A stretch of DNA of 64,000 nt, taken from NCBI RefSeq assembly GCF_029227915.1, contig NC_079888.1:744001-808000 (forward strand), read 5' to 3'. The notes under the pieces were generated by a model that saw only the letters and a program-made list of their open reading frames with translations, was not told the origin of the DNA and did not search any database. Both the position numbers and the translations under genes were made by a program. Origin of the DNA: Hydractinia symbiolongicarpus. Lineage: Eukaryota; Cnidaria; Hydrozoa; Anthoathecata; Hydractiniidae. Below, in pieces: positions 10,047 through 22,324 of the stretch (position 1 is its first letter; each line of letters begins with the position of its first letter).

Positions 10047-12652
10047 CATAGTTATATCGGAACAAAATCACTAAATACATGTTGGCACGAATATGTGACG
10101 CAACCGTTTTAACTCAAACGGATTGACACCGTTAGAAAGTCAATGGAAGGTAGTTTTTGAAACTGTCTCTATTTCTTCAGCGTGAACTAACGGATAGGAT
10201 TGGTCCCACAGTAAAGAATTACTTATTTATCGAAATTTTTAAAAAAAGCGCTACCACAGGGTCCAGTGTAATCGCTGAGTTCCGGCAATCATGTCGAGTT
10301 AAAAAGAATGTTATTTCTTGGAGTTCAATTGGCTCATTTATCACATTTATAAGGTCACAGTCCAGAAACAGTTAAATTAATTCCCACAGTCAATCGTTTC
10401 ACTTTTAAAAGCGATACAACTTAGTAATATCCGGAAAAATCGCTAAATACATGTTGGTTCGAATATGTGAAGCAACCGTTGTAAGTCAAACGGATTGACA
10501 CCCTTAGAAAGTCAATGGAATGTAGTTTTTAAAACAATCTCTATTTCTTCAGCGTGAACTAACGGATAGGATTGGTCCCACAGTAAAGAATTACTTATTT
10601 ATCGAAATTTTTAAATAAAGCGCTACCACAGGGTCCAGTGTAATCGCTGAGTTCCGGCAATCATGTCAAATTAAGAAGATTGTCATTCCTTGGAGTCCAA
10701 TTGGCTCATTTATCACATTTATAAGATCACAGTCCATATTCAGTCCAATTAGGTCCCACAGTCAATCGTTTCACTTTTAAAAGCGATACAACTTAGTAAT
10801 ATCCGGAAAAATCGCTAAATACATGTTGGTTCGAATATGTGAAGCAAACGTTGTAAGTCAAACGGATTGGCACCCTTAGAAAGTCAATGAAATGTAGTTT
10901 TTAAAACTGTCCCTATTTCTTCAGCGTGAACTAACGGATAGGATTGGTCCCACAGTAAAGAATTACTTATTTATAGAAATTTTTAAATAAAGCGCTACCA
11001 CAGGGTCCAGTGTAATCGCTGAGTTCCGGCAATCATGTCGAGTTAAAAAGAATGTTATTTCGTGGAGTTCAATTGGCTCATTTATCATATTTATAAGGTC
11101 ACAGTCCAGAAACAGTTCAATTAATTCCCACAGTCAATCGTTTCACTTTTAAAAGCTATACAACTTAGTAAGATCGGAACAAATCGCTAAATACATGTTG
11201 GTACGAATACGTGACGCAATCGTTGTAACTCAAACAGATTGACACTGTTAGAAAGTCAATGAAAAGTAGTTTTTGAAACTGTCTCTATTTCTTCAGCGTG
11301 AACTAACGGCTAGGATTGGTCCCACAGTGAAAAATGACTTATTAATCTTAATTTTTAAATCAGGCACTACCACACCGCCCAGTGTAATCGCTGAATTTTA
11401 TTAATCCTGTCAAATTAAGAAGAATGTCATTCCTTGGAGTCCAATTGGCTCATTTATCTCATTTATCAGGTCACAGTCCAGAATCAGTTGAACTAAGTCC
11501 CACAGTTAATCGGTTCACCGTTAAAAGCGATACAACTTAGTAATATCGGAACAAAATCACTAAATACATGTTGGTACGAATATGTGACGCAACCGTTGTA
11601 ACTCAAACGGATTGACACCGTTGAAAAGACAATGAAATGTAGTTTTTGAAACTGTCTCTATTTCTTCAGCGTGAACTAATGGATAGGATTGGTCCCACAG
11701 TAAAAAATGACTTATTTATCGAAACTTTTAAATGAAGCGCTACCACAGGGTCCAGTGTAATCGCTGATTTCCGGCAATCATGTCAAATTAAGAAGATTGT
11801 CATTCCTTGGAGCCCAATTGGCTTATTTATCACATTTATAAGATCACAGTCCAAAATCAGTCCAATTAAGTCCCACAGTCAATCGTTTCACTTTTAAAAG
11901 CGATACAACTTAGTAATATCCGGAAAAATCGCTAAATACATGTTGGTTCGAATATGTGAAGCAACCGTTGTAAGTCAAACGGATTGACACCCTTAGAAAG
12001 TCAATGAAATGTAGTTTTTAAAACTGTCTCTATTTTTTCAGCGTGAACTAACGGATAGGATTGGTCCCACAGTAAAGAATTACTTATTTATCGAAATTTT
12101 TAAATAAAGCGCTACCACAGGGTCCAGTGTAATCGCTGAGTTCCGGCAATCATGTCGAGTTAAAAAGAATGTTATTTCTTGGAGTTCAATTGGCTCATTT
12201 ATCACATTTATAAGATCACAGTCCAGAAACAGTTCAATTAATTCCCACAGTCAATCGTTTCACTTTTAAAAGCTATACAACTTAGTAAGATCGGAACAAA
12301 TCGCTAAATACATGTTGGTACGAATACGTGACGCAATCGTTGTAACTCAAACGGATTGACACTGTTAGAAAGTCAATGAAAAGTAGTTTTTGAAACTGTC
12401 TCTGTTTTTTCAGCGCGAACTAACGGCTAGGATTGGTCCCACAGTAAAAAATGATTTATTTATCTTAAATTTTTAAATGACGCGCTACCACAGGGTCCAG
12501 TGTAATCGTTGATTTCCGGAATCATGTCGAGTTAAAAAGAATGTTATTTCTTGGAGTTCAATTGGCTCATTTATCACATTTATAAGGTCACAGTCCAGAG
12601 ACAGTTCAATTAATTCCCACAGTCAACCGTTTCACTTTTAAAAGCGATACAA
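10047..12652 (+). repeat. Main HOR copy 2: seven monomers F-G-H-I-J-L-M (2,606 bp)
   Basis: Monomer starts are 10047 (F), 10420 (G), 10792 (H), 11164 (I), 11536 (J), 11909 (L) and 12281 (M). The markers of copy 1 return in the same order, but K is missing between J and L, and N is not present as a whole monomer because it is fused into the next F. The H marker 'attggcaccc' moves from about 7520 to about 10870, an offset of nine monomers. J here carries 'taatggatagg' and 'gagcccaattgg', shared with the J monomers at 16373 and 17490. Confidence 0.9.
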
Positions 12653-13024
12653 CTTAGTAAGATCGGAAAAAATCACTAAATACATGTTGGTACGAATATG
12701 TGAAGCAACCGTTGTAACTCAAACGGATTGACACCGTTAGAAAGTCAATGGAAGGTAGTTTTTGAAACTGTCTCTATTTCTTCAGCGTGAACTAACGGAT
12801 AGGATTGGTCCCACAGTAAAGAATTACTTATTTATCGAAATTTTTAAAAAAAGCGCTACCACAGGGTCCAGTGTAATCGCTGAGTTCCGGCAATCATGTC
12901 GAGTTAAAAAGAATGTTATTTCTTGGAGTTCAATTGGCTCATTTATCACATTTATAAGGTCACAGTCCAGAAACAGTTAAATTAATTCCCACAGTCAATC
13001 GTTTTACTTTTAAAAGCGATACAA
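12653..13024 (+). repeat. N/F hybrid monomer (recombination product)
   Basis: The head matches type N: gatcggaaaaaatcac, no 'ttggcacg', and 'gtgaagcaaccg'. From about 12740 on it matches type F: 'gtcaatggaagg', the A-run in 'tttttaaaaaaagcg' and the 'agttaaattaattc' tail. The switch lies between about 12705 and 12742, inside the CCGTT/AACGG cluster. The same hybrid starts the next copy at 14885, so it formed once and was then copied. Length stays at exactly 372 bp, as expected for an exchange between aligned monomers. Confidence 0.85.
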
Positions 13025-13768
13025 CTTAGTAATATCCGGAAAAATCGCTAAATACATGTTGGTTCGAATATGTGAAGCAACCGTTGTAAGTCAAACGGAT
13101 TGACACCCTTAGAAAGTCAATGGAATGTAGTTTTTAAAACAATCTCTATTTCTTCAGCGTGAACTAACGGATAGGATTGGTCCCACAGTAAAGAATTACT
13201 TATTTATCGAAATTTTTAAATAAAGCGCTACCACAGGGTCCAGTGTAATCGCTGAGTTCCGGCAATCATGTCAAATTAAGAAGATTGTCATTCCTTGGAG
13301 TCCAATTGGCTCATTTATCACATTTATAAGATCACAGTCCATATTCAGTCCAATTAGGTCCCACAGTCAATCGTTTCACTTTTAAAAGCGATACAACTTA
13401 GTAATATCCGGAAAAATCGCTAAATACATGTTGGTTCGAATATGTGAAGCAACCGTTGTAAGTCAAACGGATTGGCACCCTTAGAAAGTCAATGAAATGT
13501 AGTTTTTAAAACTGTCCCTATTTCTTCAGCGTGAACTAACGGATAGGATTGGTCCCACAGTAAAGAATTACTTATTTATCGAAATTTTTAAATAAAGCGC
13601 TACCACAGGGTCCAGTGTAATCGCTGAGTTCCGGCAATCATGTCGAGTTAAAAAGAATGTTATTTCTTGGAGTTCAATTGGCTCATTTATCACATTTATA
13701 AGGTCACAGTCCAGAAACAGTTCAATTAATTCCCACAGTCAATCGTTTCACTTTTAAAAGCTATACAA

Positions 13769-14140
13769 CTTAGTAAGATCGGAACAAATCGCTAAATACA
13801 TGTTGGTACGAATACGTGACGCAATCGTTGTAACTCAAACAGATTGACACTGTTATAAAGTCAATGAAAAGTAGTTTTTGAAACTGTCTCTATTTCTTCA
13901 GCGTGAACTAACGGCTAGGATTGGTCCCACAGTGAAAAATGACTTATTTATCGAAACTTTTAAATGAAGCGCTACCACAGGGTCCAGTGTAATCGCTGAT
14001 TTCCGGCAATCATGTCAAATTAAGAAGATTGTCATTCCTTGGAGCCCAATTGGCTTATTTATCACATTTATAAGATCACAGTCCAAAATCAGTCCAATTA
14101 AGTCCCACAGTCAATCGTTTCACTTTTAAAAGCGATACAA
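13769..14140 (+). repeat. I/J hybrid monomer (recombination product)
   Basis: The head is type I, with 'cagattgacactgttataa' and 'cacagtgaaaaatgac'. After 'gacttatt' near 13940-13947 it becomes type J, with 'aacttttaaatgaag', 'gctgatttccgg' and 'gagcccaattggctt'. The intact I at 16001 carries the same private change 'gttataaag', and the intact J at 16373 carries the same J changes. The hybrid is therefore best explained as a deletion of about one monomer by exchange between adjacent I and J copies at the shared 'aaaaatgacttatt'. Confidence 0.87.
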
Positions 14141-14884
14141 CTTAGTAATATCCGGAAAAATCGCTAAATACATGTTGGTTCGAATATGTGAAGCAACCGT
14201 TGTAAGTCAAACGGATTGACACCCTTAGAAAGTCAATGAAATGTAGTTTTTAAAACTGTCTCTATTTTTTCAGCGTGAACTAACGGATAGGATTGGTCCC
14301 ACAGTAAAGAATTACTTATTTATCGAAATTTTTAAATAAAGCGCTACCACAGGGTCCAGTGTAATCGCTGAGTTCCGGCAATCATGTCGAGTTAAAAAGA
14401 ATGTTATTTCTTGGAGTTCAATTGGCTCATTTATCACATTTATAAGATCACAGTCCAGAAACAGTTCAATTAATTCCCACAGTCAATCGTTTCACTTTTA
14501 AAAGCTATACAACTTAGTAAGATCGGAACAAATCGCTAAATACATGTTGGTACGAATACGTGACGCAATCGTTGTAACTCAAACGGATTGACACTGTTAG
14601 AAAGTCAATGAAAAGTAGTTTTTGAAACTGTCTCTGTTTTTTCAGCGCGAACTAACGGCTAGGATTGGTCCCACAGTAAAAAATGATTTATTTATCTTAA
14701 ATTTTTAAATGACGCGCTACCACAGGGTCCAGTGTAATCGTTGATTTCCGGAATCATGTCGAGTTAAAAAGAATGTTATTTCTTGGAGTTCAATTGGCTC
14801 ATTTATCACATTTATAAGGTCACAGTCCAGAGACAGTTCAATTAATTCCCACAGTCAACCGTTTCACTTTTAAAAGCGATACAA

Positions 14885-17489
14885 CTTAGTAAGATCGGAA
14901 AAAATCACTAAATACATGTTGGTACGAATATGTGAAGCAACCGTTGTAACTCAAACGGATTGACACCGTTAGAAAGTCAATGGAAGGTAGTTTTTGAAAC
15001 TGTCTCTATTTCTTCAGCGTGAACTAACGGATAGGATTGGTCCCACAGTAAAGAATTACTTATTTATCGAAATTTTTAAAAAAAGCGCTACCACAGGGTC
15101 CAGTGTAATCGCTGAGTTCCGGCAATCATGTCGAGTTAAAAAGAATGTTATTTCTTGGAGTTCAATTGGCTCATTTATCACATTTATAAGGTCACAGTCC
15201 AGAAACAGTTAAATTAATTCCCACAGTCAATCGTTTTACTTTTAAAAGCGATACAACTTAGTAATATCCGGAAAAATCGCTAAATACATGTTGGTTCGAA
15301 TATGTGAAGCAACCGTTGTAAGTCAAACGGATTGACACCCTTAGAAAGTCAATGGAATGTAGTTTTTAAAACAATCTCTATTTCTTCAGCGTGAACTAAC
15401 GGATAGGATTGGTCCCACAGTAAAGAATTACTTATTTATCGAAATTTTTAAATAAAGCGCTACCACAGGGTCCAGTGTAATCGCTGAGTTCCGGCAATCA
15501 TGTCAAATTAAGAAGATTGTCATTCCTTGGAGTCCAATTGGCTCATTTATCACATTTATAAGATCACAGTCCATATTCAGTCCAATTAGGTCCCACAGTC
15601 AATCGTTTCACTTTTAAAAGCGATACAACTTAGTAATATCCGGAAAAATCGCTAAATACATGTTGGTTCGAATATGTGAAGCAACCGTTGTAAGTCAAAC
15701 GGATTGGCACCCTTAGAAAGTCAATGAAATGTAGTTTTTAAAACTGTCCCTATTTCTTCAGCGTGAACTAACGGATAGGATTGGTCCCACAGTAAAGAAT
15801 TACTTATTTATCGAAATTTTTAAATAAAGCGCTACCACAGGGTCCAGTGTAATCGCTGAGTTCCGGCAATCATGTCGAGTTAAAAAGAATGTTATTTCTT
15901 GGAGTTCAATTGGCTCATTTATCACATTTATAAGGTCACAGTCCAGAAACAGTTCAATTAATTCCCACAGTCAATCGTTTCACTTTTAAAAGCTATACAA
16001 CTTAGTAAGATCGGAACAAATCGCTAAATACATGTTGGTACGAATACGTGACGCAATCGTTGTAACTCAAACAGATTGACACTGTTATAAAGTCAATGAA
16101 AAGTAGTTTTTGAAACTGTCTCTATTTCTTCAGCGTGAACTAACGGCTAGGATTGGTCCCACAGTGAAAAATGACTTATTAATCTTAATTTTTAAATCAG
16201 GCACTATCACACCGCCCAGTGTAATCGCTGAATTTTATTAATCCTGTCAAATTAAGAAGAATGTCATTCCTTGGAGTCCAATTGGCTCATTTATCTCATT
16301 TATCAGGTCACAGTCCAGAATCAGTTGAACTAAGTCCCACAGTTAATCGGTTCACCGTTAAAAGCGATACAACTTAGTAATATCGGAACAAAATCACTAA
16401 ATACATGTTGGTACGAATATGTGACGCAACCGTTGTAACTCAAACGGATTGACACCGTTGAAAAGACAATGAAATGTAGTTTTTGAAACTGTCTCTATTT
16501 CTTCAGCGTGAACTAATGGATAGGATTGGTCCCACAGTAAAAAATGACTTATTTATCGAAACTTTTAAATGAAGCGCTACCACAGGGTCCAGTGTAATCG
16601 CTGATTTCCGGCAATCATGTCAAATTAAGAAGATTGTCATTCCTTGGAGCCCAATTGGCTTATTTATCACATTTATAAGATCACAGTCCAAAATCAGTCC
16701 AATTAAGTCCCACAGTCAATCGTTTCACTTTTAAAAGCGATACAACTTAGTAATATCCGGAAAAATCGCTAAATACATGTTGGTTCGAATATGTGAAGCA
16801 ACCGTTGTAAGTCAAACGGATTGACACCCTTAGAAAGTCAATGAAAGGTAGTTTTTAAAACTGTCTCTATTTCTTCAGCGTGAACTAACGGATAGGATTG
16901 GTCCCACAGTAAAAAATGACTTATTTATCAAAACTTTTAAATGAAGCGCTACCACAGGGTCCAGTGTAATCGCTGAGTTCCGGCAATCATGTCAAATTAA
17001 GAAGATTGTCATTCCTTGGAGTCCAATTGGCTCATTTATCACATTTATAAGATCACAGTCAAAAATCAGTCCAATTAAGTCCCACAGTCAATCGTTTCAC
17101 TTTTAAAAGCGATACAACTTAGTAATATCCGGAAAAATCGCTAAATACATGTTGGTTCGAATATGTGAAGCAACCGTTGTAAGTCAAACGGATTGACACC
17201 CTTAGAAAGTCAATGAAATGTAGTTTTTAAAACTGTCTCTATTTTTTCAGCGTGAACTAACGGATAGGATTGGTCCCACAGTAAAGAATTACTTATTTAT
17301 CGAAATTTTTAAATAAAGCGCTACCACAGGGTCCAGTGTAATCGCTGAGTTCCGGCAATCATGTCGAGTTAAAAAGAATGTTATTTCTTGGAGTTCAATT
17401 GGCTCATTTATCACATTTATAAGATCACAGTCCAGAAACAGTTCAATTAATTCCCACAGTCAATCGTTTCACTTTTAAAAGCTATACAA
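14885..17489 (+). repeat. Main HOR copy 4: seven monomers F-G-H-I-J-K-L (2,605 bp)
   Basis: Monomer starts are 14885 (N/F hybrid), 15257 (G), 15629 (H), 16001 (I), 16373 (J), 16746 (K) and 17118 (L). K is present here, unlike copies 2 and 3, and carries 'atcaaaacttttaaatg' and 'cagtcaaaaatcag'. After L the array does not go on to M but jumps back to J at 17490, so the cassette J-K-L is repeated. Confidence 0.88.
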
Positions 17490-20093
17490 CTTAGTAATAT
17501 CGGAACAAAATCACTAAATACATGTTGGTACGAATATGTGACGCAACCGTTGTAACTCAAACGGATTGACACCGTTGAAAAGACAATGAAATGTAGTTTT
17601 TGAAACTGTCTCTATTTCTTCAGCGTGAACTAATGGATAGGATTGGTCCCACAGTAAAAAATGACTTATTTATCGAAACTTTTAAATGAAGCGCTACCAC
17701 AGGGTCCAGTGTAATCGCTGATTTCCGGCAATCATGTCAAATTAAGAAGATTGTCATTCCTTGGAGCCCAATTGGCTTATTTATCACATTTATAAGATCA
17801 CAGTCCAAAATCAGTCCAATTAAGTCCCACAGTCAATCGTTTCACTTTTAAAAGCGATACAACTTAGTAATATCCGGAAAAATCGCTAAATACATGTTGG
17901 TTCGAATATGTGAAGCAACCGTTGTAAGTCAAACGGATTGACACCCTTAGAAAGTCAATGAAAGGTAGTTTTTAAAACTGTCTCTATTTCTTCAGCGTGA
18001 ACTAACGGATAGGATTGGTCCCACAGTAAAAAATGACTTATTTATCAAAACTTTTAAATGAAGCGCTACCACAGGGTCCAGTGTAATCGCTGAGTTCCGG
18101 CAATCATGTCAAATTAAGAAGATTGTCATTCCTTGGAGTCCAATTGGCTCATTTATCACATTTATAAGATCACAGTCAAAAATCAGTCCAATTAAGTCCC
18201 ACAGTCAATCGTTTCACTTTTAAAAGCGATACAACTTAGTAATATCCGGAAAAATCGCTAAATACATGTTGGTTCGAATATGTGAAGCAACCGTTGTAAG
18301 TCAAACGGATTGACACCCTTAGAAAGTCAATGAAATGTAGTTTTTAAAACTGTCTCTATTTTTTCAGCGTGAACTAACGGATAGGATTGGTCCCACAGTA
18401 AAGAATTACTTATTTATCGAAATTTTTAAATAAAGCGCTACCACAGGGTCCAGTGTAATCGCTGAGTTCCGGCAATCATGTCGAGTTAAAAAGAATGTTA
18501 TTTCTTGGAGTTCAATTGGCTCATTTATCACATTTATAAGATCACAGTCCAGAAACAGTTCAATTAATTCCCACAGTCAATCGTTTCACTTTTAAAAGCT
18601 ATACAACTTAGTAAGATCGGAACAAATCGCTAAATACATGTTGGTACGAATACGTGACGCAATCGTTGTAACTCAAACGGATTGACACTGTTAGAAAGTC
18701 AATGAAAAGTAGTTTTTGAAACTGTCTCTGTTTTTTCAGCGCGAACTAACGGCTAGGATTGGTCCCACAGTAAAAAGTGATTTATTTATCTAAATTTTTA
18801 AATGACGCGCTACCACAGGGTCCAGTGTAATCGTTGATTTCCGGCAATCATGTCGAGTTAAAAAGAATGTTATTTCTTGGAGTTCAATTGGCTCATTTAT
18901 CACATTTATAAGGTCACAGTCCAGAGACAGTTCAATTAATTCCCACAGTCAACCGTTTCACTTTTAAAAGCGATACAACTTAGTAAGATCGGAAAAAATC
19001 ACTAAATACATGTTGGTACGAATATGTGAAGCAACCGTTGTAACTCAAACGGATTGACACCGTTAAAAAGACAATGAAATGTAGTTTTTGAAACTGTCTC
19101 TATTTCTTCAGCGTGAACTAACGGATAGGATTGGTCCCACAGTAAAAAATGACTTATTTATCGAAACTTTTAAATGAAGCGCTACCACAGGGTCCAGTGT
19201 AATTGCTGAGTTGCGGCAATCATGTCAAATTAAGAAGATTGTCATTCCTTGGAGTCCAATTGGCTCATTTATCACATTTAAAAGATCACAGTCCAAAATC
19301 AGTCCAATTAAGTCCCACAGTCAATCGTTTCACTTTTAAAAGCGATACAACTTAGTAATATCCGGAAAAATCGCTAATACATGTTGGTTCGAATATGTGA
19401 AGCAACCGTTGTAAGTCAAACGGATTGACACCCTTAGAAAGTCAATGGAATGTAGTTTCTAAAACTGTCTCTATTTCTTCAGCGTGAACTAACGGATAGG
19501 ATTGGTCCCACAGTAAAGAATTACTTATTTATCGAAATTTTTAAATAAAGCGCTACCACAGGGTCCAGTGTAATCGCTGAGTTCCGGCAATCATGTCGAG
19601 TTAAAAAGAATGTTATTTCTTGGAGTTCAATTGGCTCATTTATCACATTTATAAGGTCACAGTCCAGAGACAGTTCAATTAATTCCCACAGTCAATCGTT
19701 TCACTTTTAAAAGCTATACAACTTAGTAAGATCGGAACAAATCGCTAAATACATGTTGGTACGAATACGTGACGCAATCGTTGTAACTCAAACGGATTGA
19801 CACTGTTAGAAAGTCAATGAAAAGTAGTTTTTGAAACTGTCTCTGTTTTTTCAGCGCGAACTAACGGCTAGGATTGGTCCCACAGTAAAAAATGACTTAT
19901 TTATCTAAATTTTCAAATGACGCGCTACCACAGGGTCCAGTGTAATCGTTGATTTCCGGCAATCATGTCGAGTTAAAAAGAATGTTATTTCTTGGAGTTC
20001 AATTGGCTCATTTATCACATTTATAAAGTCACAGTCCAGAGACAGTTCAATTAATTCCCACAGTCAACCGTTTCGTTTTTAAAAGCGATACAA
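17490..20093 (+). repeat. Re-ordered cassette J-K-L-M-N-C-M
   Basis: Monomer starts are 17490 (J), 17863 (K), 18235 (L), 18607 (M), 18979 (N), 19351 (C) and 19722 (M). J-K-L here (17490-18606) repeats J-K-L at 16373-17489 with a 1,117 bp offset; the private K marker 'cagtcaaaaatcag' recurs near 17057 and 18176. The M at 18607 has 'aaaaagtgatttattt'. The C at 19351 is 371 bp because of 'atcgctaatacatg'. The last six monomers (17863-20093) form the unit repeated in the next block. Confidence 0.88.
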
Positions 20094-22324
20094 CTTAGTA
20101 AGATCGGAAAAAATCACTAAATACATGTTGGTACGAATATGTGAAGCAACCGTTGTAAGTCAAACGGATTGACACCCTTAGAAAGTCAATGAAAGGTAGT
20201 TTTTAAAACTGTCTCTATTTCTTCAGCGTGAACTAACGGATAGGATTGGTCCCACAGTAAAAAATGACTTATTTATCAAAACTTTTAAATGAAGCGCTAC
20301 CACAGGGTCCAGTGTAATCGCTGAGTTCCGGCAATCATGTCAAATTAAGAAGATTGTCATTCCTTGGAGTCCAATTGGCTCATTTATCACATTTATAAGA
20401 TCACAGTCAAAAATCAGTCCAATTAAGTCCCACAGTCAATCGTTTCACTTTTAAAAGCGATACAACTTAGTAATATCCGGAAAAATCGCTAAATACATGT
20501 TGGTTCGAATATGTGAAGCAACCGTTGTAAGTCAAACGGATTGACACCCTTAGAAAGTCAATGAAATGTAGTTTTTAAAACTGTCTCTATTTTTTCAGCG
20601 TGAACTAACGGATAGGATTGGTCCCACAGTAAAGAATTACTTATTTATCGAAATTTTTAAATAAAGCGCTACCACAGGGTCCAGTGTAATCGCTGAGTTC
20701 CGGCAATCATGTCGAGTTAAAAAGAATGTTATTTCTTGGAGTTCAATTGGCTCATTTATCACATTTATAAGATCACAGTCCAGAAACAGTTCAATTAATT
20801 CCCACAGTCAATCGTTTCACTTTTAAAAGCTATACAACTTAGTAAGATCGGAACAAATCGCTAAATACATGTTGGTACGAATACGTGACGCAATCGTTGT
20901 AACTCAAACGGATTGACACTGTTAGAAAGTCAATGAAAAGTAGTTTTTGAAACTGTCTCTGTTTTTTCAGCGCGAACTAACGGCTAGGATTGGTCCCACA
21001 GTAAAAAGTGATTTATTTATCTAAATTTTTAAATGACGCGCTACCACAGGGTCCAGTGTAATCGTTGATTTCCGGCAATCATGTCGAGTTAAAAAGAATG
21101 TTATTTCTTGGAGTTCAATTGGCTCATTTATCACATTTATAAGGTCACAGTCCAGAGACAGTTCAATTAATTCCCACAGTCAACCGTTTCACTTTTAAAA
21201 GCGATACAACTTAGTAAGATCGGAAAAAATCACTAAATACATGTTGGTACGAATATGTGAAGCAACCGTTGTAACTCAAACGGATTGACACCGTTAAAAA
21301 GACAATGAAATGTAGTTTTTGAAACTGTCTCTATTTCTTCAGCGTGAACTAACGGATAGGATTGGTCCCACAGTAAAAAATGACTTATTTATCGAAACTT
21401 TTAAATGAAGCGCTACCACAGGGTCCAGTGTAATCGCTGAGTTGCGGCAATCATGTCAAATTAAGAAGATTGTCATTCCTTGGAGTCCAATTGGCTCATT
21501 TATCACATTTAAAAGATCACAGTCCAAAATCAGTCCAATTAAGTCCCACAGTCAATCGTTTCACTTTTAAAAGCGATACAACTTAGTAATATCCGGAAAA
21601 ATCGCTAATACATGTTGGTTCGAATATGTGAAGCAACCGTTGTAAGTCAAACGGATTGACACCCTTAGAAAGTCAATGGAATGTAGTTTCTAAAACTGTC
21701 TCTATTTCTTCAGCGTGAACTAACGGATAGGATTGGTCCCACAGTAAAGAATTACTTATTTATCGAAATTTTTAAATAAAGCGCTACCACAAGGTCCAGT
21801 GTAATCGCTGAGTTCCGGCAATCATGTCGAGTTAAAAAGAATGTTATTTCTTGGAGTTCAATTGGCTCATTTATCACATTTATAAGGTCACAGTCCAGAG
21901 ACAGTTCAATTAATTCCCACAGTCAATCGTTTCACTTTTAAAAGCTATACAACTTAGTAAGATCGGAACAAATCGCTAAATACATGTTGGTACGAATACG
22001 TGACGCAATCGTTGTAACTCAAACGGATTGACACTGTTAGAAAGTCAATGAAAAGTAGTTTTTGAAACTGTCTCTGTTTTTTCAGCGCGAACTAACGGCT
22101 AGGATTGGTCCCACAGTAAAAAATGACTTATTTATCTAAATTTTCAAATGACGCGCTACCACAGGGTCCAGTGTTATCGTTGATTTCCGGCAATCATGTC
22201 GAGTTAAAAAGAATGTTATTTCTTGGAGTTCAATTGGCTCATTTATCACATTTATAAGGTCACAGTCCAGAGACAGTTCAATTAATTCCCACAGTCAACC
22301 GTTTCGTTTTTAAAAGCGATACAA
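20094..22324 (+). repeat. Second copy of the six-monomer cassette (N/K)-L-M-N-C-M
   Basis: Monomer starts are 20094, 20466, 20838, 21210, 21582 and 21953. Three private markers repeat at the same offset of about 2,231 bp: 'cagtcaaaaatcag' (18176 to 20407), 'aaaaagtgatttattt' (18773 to 21004) and the one-base-short 'atcgctaatacatg' (19370 to 21601). The unit is therefore a six-monomer tandem duplication of 17863-20093. Its first monomer is an N/K hybrid: the head is N type, and it becomes K type ('gtaagtcaaacgg', 'acacccttag') at about 20140-20160. Confidence 0.88.

Larger units (their letters stand above)
12653..14884 (+). repeat. Main HOR copy 3: six monomers (2,232 bp) with two hybrids
   Basis: Monomer starts are 12653 (N/F hybrid), 13025 (G), 13397 (H), 13769 (I/J hybrid), 14141 (L) and 14513 (M), all exactly 372 bp. 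Compared with copy 2, one more monomer is gone because I and J are fused into one. Copy 3 is nearly identical to the start of copy 4 at a 2,232 bp offset, so this six-monomer form looks like a very recent product. Confidence 0.9.
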
